64,000 nt of DNA from RPQJ01 sp963793005 (GTDB lineage Bacteria; Pseudomonadota; Gammaproteobacteria; Steroidobacterales; Steroidobacteraceae), in the NCBI GenBank assembly GCA_963793005.1, contig CAWBYP010000002.1:1674001-1738000 (forward strand), given 5' to 3'. Position numbers and translations under genes: made by a program. Numbering within the stretch: position 1 is the stretch's first letter; each line of letters opens with the position of its first letter. The notes beneath the pieces were generated by a model that made no database searches, had not been told where the DNA came from, and worked only from the letters and a program-made list of their open reading frames with translations. Positions 7,179 through 16,467 of this stretch are shown in pieces.

Positions 7179-7208
7179 GCGGCCGGGATATCCCGGCCGC
7201 TTTTTTTT
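7179..7208 (+). terminator. Rho-independent terminator after amtB
   Basis: A perfect ten-base stem GCGGCCGGGA pairs with TCCCGGCCGC across a two-base TA centre, followed directly by eight T residues (7201-7208). It closes the glnK-amtB transcription unit. Confidence 0.93.
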
Positions 7209-7452
7209 GCCGGAATGAGAACCGGATCACGGTCGACGCGGTCCGGCGAGACTAATAAGGGAATTGGCCACACGAGTGGCCGGGCGATGATGTGCGGCGG
7301 CTGTCCGCGGAACCAGCGCGTTGCCCGCGATAAGCGCGGACATTCTGTAAAAGCCTTCGCCGTCGGTCGCCGAAAGGCTGCCGTACGTCGGCAGGGCGAC
7401 AAGGGTCGGGATTCATCGGGTACTTTCAGGGCATGCAAGCGAGCGGTAAGAA
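7209..7452 (+). other. Non-coding leader region upstream of the minor-pilin operon
   Basis: No convincing gene is present in these 244 bases. A small hairpin GGCCAC-ACGA-GTGGCC lies at 7266-7281. No clear sigma-70 or sigma-54 promoter and no exact AlgR box could be recognised by eye, although the pilus operon must be transcribed from here or from read-through. The ribosome site before pilE is weak (GCGGTAAGAA). Confidence 0.5.
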
Positions 7453-7845
7453 ATGAAAGCGAGAAGGCAGAAAGGCTTTACCCTCATCGAGCTGATGATC
7501 GTGGTGGTCATCGCGGCCATCCTCGTGTCGATAGCGATTCCTAGCTACCGCGCTTACGTCATTAAGGCCAATCGCCGAGCCGCCCAGTCGTCGATGCTCG
7601 ACATTTCCAACCTGCAGCGGCAGTACTTCGTCGCCAACCGCGCGTTTGCCGCGAATGTCGGTGCGCTGGGCTATTCCCTGCCCACGGAGGTCAGCCAGCA
7701 CTACCAGGCCCCGACCTTCGCCGTCACGACCGCGCCGCCAGGATTCACGATCACGCTGACGCCGATCGTCGGCGACGGCCAGGCAAGCGATGGTGCGATG
7801 ACACTGAACAGTGCCGGGGTCAAGACGCCAGCGAACAAGTGGTGA
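7453..7845 (+). CDS. pilE: Type IV pilus minor pilin PilE
   Basis: This is a 130-residue type IV pilin-like protein. The prepilin peptidase site is KG/FTLIELM with Glu at +5, followed by the hydrophobic helix IVVVIAAILVSIAIPSYRAY. The motif NLQRQYFVANRAFA and the C-terminal NSAGVKTPANKW are typical of PilE minor pilins. Minor pilins prime assembly of the pilus at the tip. Here pilE is the first gene of the operon, whereas in Pseudomonas pilE is last. It is followed after three bases by pilV. Confidence 0.88.
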   Translation: MKARRQKGFTLIELMIVVVIAAILVSIAIPSYRAYVIKANRRAAQSSMLDISNLQRQYFVANRAFAANVGALGYSLPTEVSQHYQAPTFAVTTAPPGFTITLTPIVGDGQASDGAMTLNSAGVKTPANKW

Positions 7846-7848
7846 GCC

Positions 7849-8421
7849 ATGAAATCACTGGAACTGAACTCTGAGCGCGGCACGACCCTCGTCGAGGTGC
7901 TGGTCACGATGATCATCCTGTCGATCGGGCTGCTCGGCCTGGTCGGCCTGCACGGTCGGCTGCAGGTGCTGCAGATGGAGGGATACCAGCGAGCGCAGGC
8001 GCTGCTGCTCGTCAATGACATGGCCAGCCGGCTGGCCAACAACCGCTACGATGCGGCCAGCTACGTGGTCACAGCCACGCCACTCGGCACCGGCATGACG
8101 TGCCCGGTGCCGGGCGCCAGCCCGACCCGCCAGGAGATCGACGCCGCAGAATGGTGCGAGTCGCTGCAGGGCGCATCGGAGTTGAGTGGCGCCGGGGGCA
8201 GCAAGGTGGGCGCGATGGTCGGCGGAAGGGGATGCATAGAGTCCCTTGGCAGCGGCGACTACATGATCACCGTTGCCTGGCAGGGCCTGGCACCGCTGTC
8301 CGTACCTCCGGCCGGCATCACCTGTGGGGCTGGCTCATATGACCAGACCGGCACGATCTGCACGGGAGACCTGTGCCGACGCACCGTGAACACCATAATC
8401 CGCATCCCGAGCCTGACCTGA
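7849..8421 (+). CDS. pilV: Type IV pilus minor pilin PilV
   Basis: This is a 190-residue prepilin with cleavage site RG/TTLVEVLVTMIILSIGLL, a start typical of PilV. The soluble domain contains several cysteines (TCPVPG, EWCESLQG, CIESLG, CGAG, CTGDLC) that may form disulfides. PilV is part of the tip complex with PilW, PilX and PilY1. The stop overlaps the pilW start (TGATG), so the two are translationally coupled. Confidence 0.88.
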   Translation: MKSLELNSERGTTLVEVLVTMIILSIGLLGLVGLHGRLQVLQMEGYQRAQALLLVNDMASRLANNRYDAASYVVTATPLGTGMTCPVPGASPTRQEIDAAEWCESLQGASELSGAGGSKVGAMVGGRGCIESLGSGDYMITVAWQGLAPLSVPPAGITCGAGSYDQTGTICTGDLCRRTVNTIIRIPSLT

Positions 8422-9629
8422 TGACCGACCCACGCAACGCTGTTATCCGAACCCGCATTGCGGGCGCCCACCTACGCGGCCAGCGCGGCCTCAGCCTCGT
8501 CGAGCTGATGGTTTCGCTGGCGATCGGCCTGATCATCATCGCCGCGCTGGTCGGCCTGTTCGTAAACACCAGCCGCAGCAGCCGCGAGCTGGCCCGGGCC
8601 AACGGGCTGATCGAAAGCGGGAGATTCGCGATCCAGGTGCTCGAAGAGGACGTGGTGCACGCCGGATTCTGGGGAAACTACGTTCCCGGCTTCGACGACT
8701 TGACCGACCCCAACGTGCCAACGGATACACCCACGGCCGTACCAAACCCCTGCCTCGCCTACAACGCCGGCAACTGGAACGCCGCCTACCAGACGAACAT
8801 CTTCGGCATTTCGGTGCAGGCATACGAAATGCCGTCGTCCCTGGTCTCGCCCGTGTGTAACACACTTGCGGTGACCAACCCCATCGCGGACACCGACGTG
8901 CTCATTGTCAGGCACGCGGATACCTGCGTGCCCGGCGAGACAACCGGCGGCGGCACTTGCGAAGCGATTTCTGCCAACAAGCTCTACTTCCAGGCTAGTA
9001 CCTGCACGACCGACACCAATCCGTACCTGCTGCAACTCGGATCCGCCACGTTCAACCTGTTCCAGCGCAACTGCACGACCGCCGCGGAAATCAGGAAATT
9101 CGTCTCCGACATCTACTACGTGCGCAACTTTGCCGTTACCGCCGGCGACGGTATCCCGACGCTGGTCCGGTCTCGGTTCGAATACGACGCGGGAACCGCG
9201 ACACTGGCGCACCAGGCGCCCGAGGCCCTGGTCGAGGGCATCGAGGCATTTCGTGTCGAGCTTGGCGTCGACAACCTGAGCAAGACGGGTGCCGCTGTCG
9301 ACTACAACGCCGCCATCAGCTGGCAGGACGCGGCGACCAAGACGACGCCCACCAATCGTGGCGACAGCGTGCCGGATGGCTTCTTCGTACGCTGCACGAC
9401 CGCCACGCCGTGCACCTGGCAACAGCTGATGAACGTGACCGCCGTGAAGATCTACGTCCTGGCGCGCAGCCGGGACGAGTCCCAGGGCGTGGACGACGCC
9501 AAGGTCTATTCCCTCGGGGCCGCGGGTGACGTCAACGGCGGAAACCCATACGGCGACAAGTTCCGGCGCCATGTATTCGAGTCGATGGTGCGCCTGCCCA
9601 ACATCGCCGGACGGAGGCTTACGCCATGA
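8421..9629 (+). CDS. pilW: Type IV pilus minor pilin PilW
   Basis: This is a 402-residue prepilin with cleavage site QRG/LSLVELMVSLAIGLIIIA. It is followed by the PilW-type segment ESGRFAIQVLEEDVVHAGFW. The large C-terminal domain has cysteine pairs and ends in FESMVRLPNIAGRR. The ATG at 8421 is used because it overlaps the pilV stop; a longer frame upstream only duplicates pilV sequence. PilW belongs to the initiating tip complex of the type IV pilus. Confidence 0.88.
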   Translation: MTDPRNAVIRTRIAGAHLRGQRGLSLVELMVSLAIGLIIIAALVGLFVNTSRSSRELARANGLIESGRFAIQVLEEDVVHAGFWGNYVPGFDDLTDPNVPTDTPTAVPNPCLAYNAGNWNAAYQTNIFGISVQAYEMPSSLVSPVCNTLAVTNPIADTDVLIVRHADTCVPGETTGGGTCEAISANKLYFQASTCTTDTNPYLLQLGSATFNLFQRNCTTAAEIRKFVSDIYYVRNFAVTAGDGIPTLVRSRFEYDAGTATLAHQAPEALVEGIEAFRVELGVDNLSKTGAAVDYNAAISWQDAATKTTPTNRGDSVPDGFFVRCTTATPCTWQQLMNVTAVKIYVLARSRDESQGVDDAKVYSLGAAGDVNGGNPYGDKFRRHVFESMVRLPNIAGRRLTP

Positions 9630-10126
9630 GAGCATGGACCAGATCACGGCAGTCCGGCGCCACGCTCGTGGTGGGCCTGATCATGCTCACGCTGATCACG
9701 CTCATGCTGATCACGGCGCTGAACCTCGGCACGGCCAACTTCCGTACCGTCAGCAACATGCAGTTTCGCGACGAAGCCATTGCCTCCGCCGACAGGGCGA
9801 TCCAGCAGGTGGTCGGATCGCCATTCACGACCACACCAGCCGCCCAGACGATTTACGTAGACCTGGACAACACTACGCCGCCGGTCAACGACTACCAGGT
9901 CGACGTCGCGGTCCCGGTGTGCGTCTCGGCGACCCTTGCGGCCAGCTCCGATCCGAGCAGCGTGTCGCTGCCGGGCGCGATGTCGGCCGCAGCAACCTGG
10001 AACACCGTCTGGGACATCGACGCGACCGTCAGCGGTGTCAACAACGTTGGCGAGGCTGCGGTGGAGATCCGCACCGGTGTCCGCGTGCTGCTGTCCCAGT
10101 CCCAGAAAGATGCCGTGTGCCCGTGA
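9626..10126 (+). CDS. pilX: Type IV pilus minor pilin PilX
   Basis: This is a 166-residue protein with the PilX N-terminus SG/ATLVVGLIMLTLITLMLIT, in which the usual Glu5 of pilins is replaced, as in PilX/GspK-like proteins. The segment RDEAIASADRAIQQ is the family's amphipathic helix. It overlaps the pilW stop by four bases. PilX links the minor pilins to PilY1 at the pilus tip. The low overall conservation of this family makes the call depend partly on operon position. Confidence 0.85.
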   Translation: MRAWTRSRQSGATLVVGLIMLTLITLMLITALNLGTANFRTVSNMQFRDEAIASADRAIQQVVGSPFTTTPAAQTIYVDLDNTTPPVNDYQVDVAVPVCVSATLAASSDPSSVSLPGAMSAAATWNTVWDIDATVSGVNNVGEAAVEIRTGVRVLLSQSQKDAVCP

Positions 10127-10152
10127 GGCACGACCCCATCAGGATGAACGCC

Positions 10153-13100
10153 ATGAAAAGCCGTCTCGCCAAGTTCGCAGCCGTCCTCGTACTCCTGGGC
10201 GCGCAGGTTCCCGCAACCGCGGAGGACATCGACCTGTTCGTCCAGCCGGCGGGCGCGGCCTCCGACATCCCGAACATCTTGTTCATGGTGGACAACACCG
10301 CAAACTGGAACTCGATGTTCACGACCGAAATGGCCGCGATGGTCAACACGTTCAATACGTTGAGCGTGAACACCGATGGGACCGCCAGGTTCCGCGTCGG
10401 TGTGATGTTCGCGACCGAGACAGGCAACCCGAACGACAACAACAGCGGCGCCTACGTACGCGCGGCGATCCGGCCGATGACCGAGACGAACCGTGCGCTG
10501 TACGCGACGATGTTCAACACACTCGATGTACTGAAAGACAAGGGCAACGCCGGCAAGTCCGGCCTGCAGATGGTCGAGGCCTACCGCTACCTGTCGGGCG
10601 GCGTGCCTTACGCGGGCAACAGCAAGGTCAAGACCGACTATACGGGCAACAACGCGGCCACCTGGAAGAACCCAACCTACACCAACGCTTCCAAGGCAGC
10701 GATGCTCAACATCTACGCGCTGCCGGGCAATGCGCTCAACTCGCTGAACGGCAGCCCGTACAACAGCCCGATCCCGGACGGCTACTGCGGCCGCAACTAC
10801 ATCATCTACGTCAGCAATGGAGCGAACCAGGAAAGCGCCAGTGACGACTCCGCGGCCAATGCCGCGCTCACTGCGGCAGGCGGCAGCACGGCCCAGATCG
10901 GCATTTCGCCCACAGGCTCCGCCAGCAATCCGAGCGACGAGTGGGCGCGCTTCATGTACCAGAGCCCGCTCAATGTGGTGATGTACACGATGGACATCGA
11001 CAAGATCACCACGGGCCAGGGCCCAGGCTGGACGGCGTTGCTGAAGAGCATGGCCAACGTCAGCGGCGGCAAGTACTTCGACGTCAGTTCCAGCGGAAGC
11101 AACATCGGCGATACGCTGGCGAAGATCCTGTCGGAAATCCAGGCCGTGAACAGCGTGTTCGCGTCGGTCAGCCTCCCGGTCAGCGTGAACACCGAGGGCA
11201 CCTACCTGAACCAGGTATACATCGGAATGTTCCGCCCGGACCAGGATGCCTTCCCGCGCTGGGCCGGCAACCTGAAACAGTACAAGCTCGGCTACAACCC
11301 GACCACGGACACGTCCTCGCTCCGGTTGCTCGACGCCAATGCAGACCGGGCGATCAGTGCCGCAGGCACGGGATTCATCGCACCCTGCGCCCGTAGCTAC
11401 TGGACTCCGACTAGCGTCGACGGCTACTGGGCCTTCCGGCCGCAGGGCGACTGCACGGCGGTTGCCAACTCCAAGACCTCGAACTACCCGGACGGCCAGG
11501 TCGTCGAGAAGGGTGCCCAGGCCTACAAGCTGCGCAGCACGACCACCCGTACGGTCAAGACATGCTCGTCGACCTTCGCGAGCTGCACCAGTCTTGTGGA
11601 CTTCAACAGCACGAACGTAAGCCAGGCCGACCTCGCGGCCGCCAGCACGACTGAGCGTGACGCACTGCTCTCGTGGGGGAAGGGCCTCGACGTCGATGAC
11701 GAGAACACCAACGCCACCACGACAGCCGAGATGCGCCCTTCTGCCCACGGCGACGTGGTTCATTCCCGGCCGATCGCGATCAACTTCGGCGACGACACCA
11801 ACCGCAAGGTGGTGGTCTTCTACGGTGCCAACGACGGCTGGCTGCGTGCGATCAATGGCAACCAGGCCGACAACATCAACAGCGTGACACCCGGCAGCGA
11901 GCTGTGGGCCTTCGCTCCACCGCAGTTCGACGCACAATTCAAGCGGCTGCGCGACAATACGACGCAGATCAGCTTCAACGGCAACCCGACTACGACGCCC
12001 ACGCCATTGCCTAAGCCCTATGGCATAGACGGTCCGGTGACGGCCTACAGCAACGGTACGCTCAACACGCCGCCGACCACGACCTGGATTTACGGCTCGA
12101 TGCGTCGCGGCGGGCGTGTGCTGTATGCGTTCGACGTCTCCGGCATCGCGGCCTCGACGCCGACGGCGCCGTCGCTGAAGTGGAAGATCGGCTGTCCGGC
12201 CAACTTCACGGCCCCCGGAACGGTCAGCGACACTGGTTGTAATGCAGCGATGACCGGCCTCGGGCAGACCTGGTCTGCGCCCAAGATCCTGAAAACCGGC
12301 GGCTATACCGCAAGCGGGACGCCAGCGCCTATGCTGATCATGGGCGGCGGCTACGACACCTGCGAGGACATCGACGCGGCAACCAAGCCCGCGTGCATCA
12401 ACACCGAGAAGGGCAACAAGGTCTACGTGCTCGACGCCGACAACCCGATCGTCAGTGGAAGCGTGACGACACTGAAGACCTTCACGACGGACAGGGCCGT
12501 TTCAGCCGACGTGTTCGTGGTTCCGGACAGGAACACGGGACTGGCGCTGTGGGCCTATGTCGTCGACATGGGCGGCAATGTCTACCGGATCTCAGGCGTC
12601 GATGCGAACACGCCTTTCGGCAACACCGCCCCCGCCAACTGGACCATGACCAAGATCGCTTCCCTCGGGTGCAATACCCCGGGAACGGCATGCTGGCCGA
12701 ATCGCAAGTTCATGTTCACGCCGGACGTGATCGAGGAATTCGGCGTCTATTACATCGTGGTCGGATCCGGCGACCGGGAAAAGCCGCTGCGTGCCTTCAC
12801 GAACACACTGGCCAACACGAATTACCTGTTCATGGTCAAGGACGTGCCCACCAGCACCACCTGGCTCTCGGACGAGGTTACCTCTGGCGGCCTGTGCGGC
12901 TCTGCAGTGCTGTGCCTCGATTCGTTGTGGAACATCGCGCTCAATGGCGCCACGCCGTCGGCAGGGGACCTCGCGACCAAGAAGGGCTGGTACCTCGGCC
13001 TGAATGCCGGCGAGCAGGTCGTGACATCCGCGATCACGGTCTTCGGCACGACCACGGTCAGCACGCACACGCCGGCCGATCCGGTGTCGGGCTCCTGCAC

Positions 13101-13365
13101 CTCGAACCTCGGCACCGCCCGCGTCTACAACATCAACTTCCGATCGGCGGCCCCGACCGGCGGCCGGACCAATCGGTCGCAGGAAATTGCGGGTGGCGGT
13201 CTTCCGCCGTCACCGGTGGCCGGGCAGGTCAGGCTGGACGACGGACGGATCGTCCCGTTCCTGATCGGCGGTAACCCGACGTCACCGCTCGAGAGCGAGC
13301 AGCCGGTCCCGCCGGGCACGACCGCCCAGCCGAAGAGCCTGACGTACTGGTTCATCAAGAAGTGA
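10153..13365 (+). CDS. pilY1: PilY1-type pilus tip adhesin/biogenesis factor
   Basis: This is a 1070-residue secreted protein. A signal peptide ends near VPATA/EDIDLF. The N-terminal von Willebrand A-like region starts at PNILFMVDNTANWN and has a weak metal site (DNTAN instead of DxSxS). The C-terminal half is the PilC/PilY1 beta-propeller with the typical HSRPIAINF and YGANDGWLRAING. PilY1 caps the pilus, controls extension and retraction, and mediates adhesion and surface sensing. The ATG at 10153 is favoured by an AGGA site eight bases upstream; an ATG at 10144 is possible. Longer upstream reading is only pilX overlap. It follows pilX and precedes a FimT-like pseudopilin. Confidence 0.9.
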   Translation: MKSRLAKFAAVLVLLGAQVPATAEDIDLFVQPAGAASDIPNILFMVDNTANWNSMFTTEMAAMVNTFNTLSVNTDGTARFRVGVMFATETGNPNDNNSGAYVRAAIRPMTETNRALYATMFNTLDVLKDKGNAGKSGLQMVEAYRYLSGGVPYAGNSKVKTDYTGNNAATWKNPTYTNASKAAMLNIYALPGNALNSLNGSPYNSPIPDGYCGRNYIIYVSNGANQESASDDSAANAALTAAGGSTAQIGISPTGSASNPSDEWARFMYQSPLNVVMYTMDIDKITTGQGPGWTALLKSMANVSGGKYFDVSSSGSNIGDTLAKILSEIQAVNSVFASVSLPVSVNTEGTYLNQVYIGMFRPDQDAFPRWAGNLKQYKLGYNPTTDTSSLRLLDANADRAISAAGTGFIAPCARSYWTPTSVDGYWAFRPQGDCTAVANSKTSNYPDGQVVEKGAQAYKLRSTTTRTVKTCSSTFASCTSLVDFNSTNVSQADLAAASTTERDALLSWGKGLDVDDENTNATTTAEMRPSAHGDVVHSRPIAINFGDDTNRKVVVFYGANDGWLRAINGNQADNINSVTPGSELWAFAPPQFDAQFKRLRDNTTQISFNGNPTTTPTPLPKPYGIDGPVTAYSNGTLNTPPTTTWIYGSMRRGGRVLYAFDVSGIAASTPTAPSLKWKIGCPANFTAPGTVSDTGCNAAMTGLGQTWSAPKILKTGGYTASGTPAPMLIMGGGYDTCEDIDAATKPACINTEKGNKVYVLDADNPIVSGSVTTLKTFTTDRAVSADVFVVPDRNTGLALWAYVVDMGGNVYRISGVDANTPFGNTAPANWTMTKIASLGCNTPGTACWPNRKFMFTPDVIEEFGVYYIVVGSGDREKPLRAFTNTLANTNYLFMVKDVPTSTTWLSDEVTSGGLCGSAVLCLDSLWNIALNGATPSAGDLATKKGWYLGLNAGEQVVTSAITVFGTTTVSTHTPADPVSGSCTSNLGTARVYNINFRSAAPTGGRTNRSQEIAGGGLPPSPVAGQVRLDDGRIVPFLIGGNPTSPLESEQPVPPGTTAQPKSLTYWFIKK

Positions 13366-13376
13366 GCTCAGATCTC

Positions 13377-13910
13377 ATGATCGTCGAGTCACGTCGTCGC
13401 ACCGCGCTGCGCGGCTCACCGCCGCGCAGCGGCGGACTGACGCTTATTGAACTGATGATCACGCTGCTGATACTGGCGGTCATACTCGTGTTCGCCATAC
13501 CCAACTTCAACGATGCCGTGCTGGGTGCGCGCTTGAGTTCAAACGCCGGGAACCTGCTTGCCAGCATGCAGGTCGCGCGAGGCGAGGCTATCAAGCGCAA
13601 TGCAACGATCACCGTTTGCACATCGACCGATGGAACTACGTGCGCGACAACCGGCAGCTGGGAGCAGGGCTGGATCGTGCTGGCCGGCACGACTGTCCTG
13701 CAGAGACAGGAAGCCCTGCCCACGGGATTCAAGGTCATCCAGGCCGGTACCCTGGCCAACATCTCATTCCCGCCGACCGTGGTCGGGACGACGCAGGCCA
13801 GCTTCAACGTCTGCCGCAGTTCACCGGTCGGCAAGCAGGAACGGCTGCTCAACCTGAGCGCTACCGGCGTCGCGTCGGTTACTCGCACGGAAAACGGCGT
13901 CTGCCCCTAG
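13377..13910 (+). CDS. GspH/FimT-family pseudopilin
   Basis: This is a 177-residue prepilin with cleavage site GG/LTLIELMITLLILAVILV. It has the FimT/FimU signature RLSSNAGNLLASMQVARGEA, then IKRNATITVC, and GSWEQGWIVLAG. It is the FimT/FimU-type minor pilin of the tip complex and closes the operon. A GTG at 13362 overlaps the pilY1 stop and would add five residues; the ATG at 13377 is the conservative choice. FimT proteins bind DNA in some natural-transformation systems, but that cannot be judged here. Confidence 0.85.
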   Translation: MIVESRRRTALRGSPPRSGGLTLIELMITLLILAVILVFAIPNFNDAVLGARLSSNAGNLLASMQVARGEAIKRNATITVCTSTDGTTCATTGSWEQGWIVLAGTTVLQRQEALPTGFKVIQAGTLANISFPPTVVGTTQASFNVCRSSPVGKQERLLNLSATGVASVTRTENGVCP

Positions 13911-13974
13911 TTCCAGGCTGTCAGCCGGCACCGGCCTGATACACTCGTTCATGTATCAATGGAGAACACCTGGC

Positions 13975-14424
13975 ATGAAAGCGATGGCAATGCTCCTCTC
14001 GGGCCTGCTGCTCTCCGCCGCGGCCGGTGCCGGCGACGTGTACGTGACCACGGACGCCCAGGGACACCCGGTCTACACCGACACTCCGCAGGCAGTGCCG
14101 GCCCAAAAGGTTGACATTCATACTGCCAGCCCGGAGCCGACCGCAGCCGTGCCAGGCAGCTCGTCCCCTGCAAAGCAGTCCGCCCCGCAGAGTACGTCGG
14201 CGCCGTCTCAGCAGATGACTGCACAGCAGGCCGCGCAGGCCACGGCCGAGGACCGCGCCAAGCGCTGCACCGACGCGCGCCAGCGCTACCAGGGCCTGAT
14301 GGAGTCCTGGCGGATCTATGAGCCGGGCCCGGATGGCGAGCGAACCTACCTGACCAGCGAGCAGATCGACGCGGCGCGCGCGAACGCCAAGAAGGTCATG
14401 GACGAGTTCTGCGCAGGCCAGTGA
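13975..14424 (+). CDS. Exported DUF4124 domain protein
   Basis: This is a 149-residue exported protein: signal peptide MKAMAMLLSGLLLSAAAGAG, then the short DUF4124 motif DVYVTTDAQGHPVYTDTPQ, a Pro/Ser/Gln-rich linker and a charged helical end with two cysteines (KRCTDARQRYQG, DEFCAGQ). The ATG at 13975 is preferred because GGAGA lies about ten bases upstream; an ATG at 13951 lacks such a site. DUF4124 proteins are periplasmic and of unknown function. It follows the pilus operon and is two bases from the next gene, so it may be cotranscribed. Confidence 0.8.
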   Translation: MKAMAMLLSGLLLSAAAGAGDVYVTTDAQGHPVYTDTPQAVPAQKVDIHTASPEPTAAVPGSSSPAKQSAPQSTSAPSQQMTAQQAAQATAEDRAKRCTDARQRYQGLMESWRIYEPGPDGERTYLTSEQIDAARANAKKVMDEFCAGQ

Positions 14425-14425
14425 C

Positions 14426-15331
14426 GTGAGCCTCGCAACCGGCTTCATCGGCCTCGGCGCGATGGGCCGGGGCATGGCCCGGAACCTTAACAAGGCGGGT
14501 TTGCTCAACGGCTTGTGGAACCGCACAGCGCCCGCGGCGCAGCAACTCGCGGCCGAGTTCGGCGTGCCGGCAGCCGACAGCCCATCCGCCATGGCCGCAA
14601 GCTGCGACATCATCGTCCTGTGCGTCTCGGCCGACTCCGACGTGCTCGAAATCGTGGATGCCATGCTGCCGGGCCTGCGCCGCGGCGCGATCGTCATCGA
14701 TTGTTCCACCGTCAGCGCGGACACCGCAAGAACAGCTGCAGCGCGCCTGGCCGCCGTCGGTGCTGAATTCCTCGATGCACCCGTCAGCGGCGGCGTCGAG
14801 GGCGCGCGCGACGGCACGCTCGCAATCATGGTCGGCGGCTCGCCCGACGCCTTCGAGCGGGCGCAGCCAGTGCTGGCGGCCATGGGACGCACCGTTACGC
14901 ATCTCGGGCCGACCGGCGCCGGCCAGGCCGCCAAGGCCACCAACCAGATCATGTGCGCGGGCATCATCCAGGCCGTCGGCGAGGCCATGGCCTTTGCGAA
15001 GGCCGAGGGGCTGCCGCTGGAGAAGCTGATCGACACGCTCGGCAAGGGCGCTGGTTCGAGCTGGTACTTCGTCAATCGGGCTCCGAACATGGTCCGGGGC
15101 AGCTACCCGGCCGGCTTCCGCGTGCGGCTGCACGAGAAGGACCTGCGCATCTGCCGCGACATGGCCGCGCGCCACGGCGTCGAGCTTTCCGTCGTCGAGA
15201 CAACGCTCGAGCACTACCGACTGCTCGTCGGGCAGGGCCACGGCGACGAGGACATCTCGACCATCTTCCGCCTCAAGGACGCGCTGTTCGCGAACGACAC
15301 CGCGGGCGGCGAGGACCAGCCGCGCCGATGA
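14426..15331 (+). CDS. 3-hydroxyisobutyrate dehydrogenase-family NAD(P)-dependent oxidoreductase
   Basis: This is a 301-residue beta-hydroxyacid dehydrogenase. The Rossmann motif GFIGLGAMG is at residues 6-14, the substrate motif DAPVSGGVEGAR near 118-128, and the catalytic lysine K170 lies in GQAAKATNQI. Substrates of this family include 3-hydroxyisobutyrate, tartronate semialdehyde and succinic semialdehyde; the exact one cannot be told. The start is GTG at 14426, two bases after the previous stop, and the stop overlaps the algZ start. Its placement in front of a two-component system has no evident functional meaning. Confidence 0.88.
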   Translation: MSLATGFIGLGAMGRGMARNLNKAGLLNGLWNRTAPAAQQLAAEFGVPAADSPSAMAASCDIIVLCVSADSDVLEIVDAMLPGLRRGAIVIDCSTVSADTARTAAARLAAVGAEFLDAPVSGGVEGARDGTLAIMVGGSPDAFERAQPVLAAMGRTVTHLGPTGAGQAAKATNQIMCAGIIQAVGEAMAFAKAEGLPLEKLIDTLGKGAGSSWYFVNRAPNMVRGSYPAGFRVRLHEKDLRICRDMAARHGVELSVVETTLEHYRLLVGQGHGDEDISTIFRLKDALFANDTAGGEDQPRR

Positions 15332-16431
15332 GCGCGGACACGCCGGCACCGACTCCAGCCGGGGACGAGCGCAGTTCCTACCTGCCCGATTTCTGCCAGC
15401 CGCGCGCGGTGCTGGCGATCGTGCTGGTCGCAGCGCTGGTGGCGCTGGTGCTCGCCCTGGCGCGCCAGAGCGTGAGCGGCGACCTCTGGACCGAGCTTGC
15501 CCGTACCTCGTCGTACCTGCTCTGGACCACGCTGCTCTGCGCGGCCCTGCTGTGCCGCACCCGGTCGTGGCTTTCGCGCCAGTCGCTGCGCAACTCCACG
15601 CTGGCCGCACTCGGCATGATCGTCGCGACGGTCGCGGTCGTGTCGGAGTGCGTCTACTGGTTCGGCCGCTACTGGGACGCGAGGCTGGGCGTGCCGTCCG
15701 GGCTCTTCCCGGCGCAGCACTATGCGTTCATGTTGCCGAACCTGTTCATCGGCGCAATCGTCGGCGGCCTCGCACTGCGCTACTTCTACGTGGCGAATGA
15801 GTGGAAGCGCAGCGTCGAGCTCGAGGCACGCGCGAGGGTACGCGCACTGCAGGCACGCATCCGGCCTCACTTTCTCTACAACAGCATGAACACTATCGCC
15901 GCGCTGACCCGCACTGACCCGGCGCGGGCCGAGGAGGCCATCGAGGACCTTGCCGACCTGTTCCGCGTCACGCTCTCCGAGTCACGCCCGCAGATCAGCC
16001 TTCGCGAAGAGCTCGAGGTGGCGCGCATCTACCAGCGCATCGAGCAACTGCGTCTCGGTTCGCGACTCGCGGTGCGCTGGGACGTCGGTGCGCTGCCGGC
16101 CAACGCGGTCGTCCCGAGCCTGCTGCTGCAGCCGCTGCTCGAGAATGCCATCGGCCACGGCATCGAGCCATTGCCGGAGGGCGGCACGGTCACGGTTGTC
16201 GGCCAGGCCAGTGACGGCATGATCTCGCTCGAGGTCGGCAACCCGGTAGCCCGGCTCGCCCGGTCCACGAGGCCCGGAAATCGCATTGCGCTCGACAACA
16301 TCCGCCAGCGACTCGAGCTGGTGTTTCCCGGTCATGCCTCGGTGACGGTGCAGGACGAAGGCGACACCTATCGAGTGACGCTGCGCTTCCCGCTGGTGCC
16401 GGGACCCCTGCCGTCCGGCCGCGAAGAGTGA
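15328..16431 (+). CDS. algZ: AlgZ/FimS-type sensor histidine kinase
   Basis: This is a 367-residue LytS-family sensor. The N-terminus SYLPDFCQPRAVLAIVLVAA is typical of AlgZ and leads into four hydrophobic segments (about 27-46, 61-76, 93-111 and 133-150). The kinase core has the H box IRPHFLYNSMNTIAALTRTD with phosphoacceptor H181, and the N box LLQPLLENAIGHGIEP. The ATG overlaps the preceding stop (ATGA). Its partner algR follows after 36 bases. In Pseudomonas, FimS/AlgZ with AlgR controls alginate, virulence and the minor-pilin operon; that operon lies directly upstream here. Confidence 0.87.
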   Translation: MSADTPAPTPAGDERSSYLPDFCQPRAVLAIVLVAALVALVLALARQSVSGDLWTELARTSSYLLWTTLLCAALLCRTRSWLSRQSLRNSTLAALGMIVATVAVVSECVYWFGRYWDARLGVPSGLFPAQHYAFMLPNLFIGAIVGGLALRYFYVANEWKRSVELEARARVRALQARIRPHFLYNSMNTIAALTRTDPARAEEAIEDLADLFRVTLSESRPQISLREELEVARIYQRIEQLRLGSRLAVRWDVGALPANAVVPSLLLQPLLENAIGHGIEPLPEGGTVTVVGQASDGMISLEVGNPVARLARSTRPGNRIALDNIRQRLELVFPGHASVTVQDEGDTYRVTLRFPLVPGPLPSGREE

Positions 16432-16467
16432 CAGGCCGGGGCCGGCCGGCGGAAAATGCCGGCCGCC

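Noticed and set aside
5705..7438. A 577-codon minus-strand frame opposite amtB
   Set aside because: It is antisense to a perfectly conserved ammonium transporter, is rich in Arg/His/Glu with no domain, and is a GC-rich shadow frame.
7209..7452. AlgR binding boxes ahead of the pilus operon
   Set aside because: Only partial similarity (for example CCGTCGGTC) was seen and no exact CCGTTCGTC-type box, so no site is claimed.
9526..10152. N-terminal extension of PilY1 across pilX
   Set aside because: A real signal peptide begins at 10153, and the upstream frame duplicates pilX in another reading.
9892..11937. A 681-codon minus-strand frame opposite pilX-pilY1
   Set aside because: It is antisense to recognisable pilus genes and has no homologous pattern of its own.
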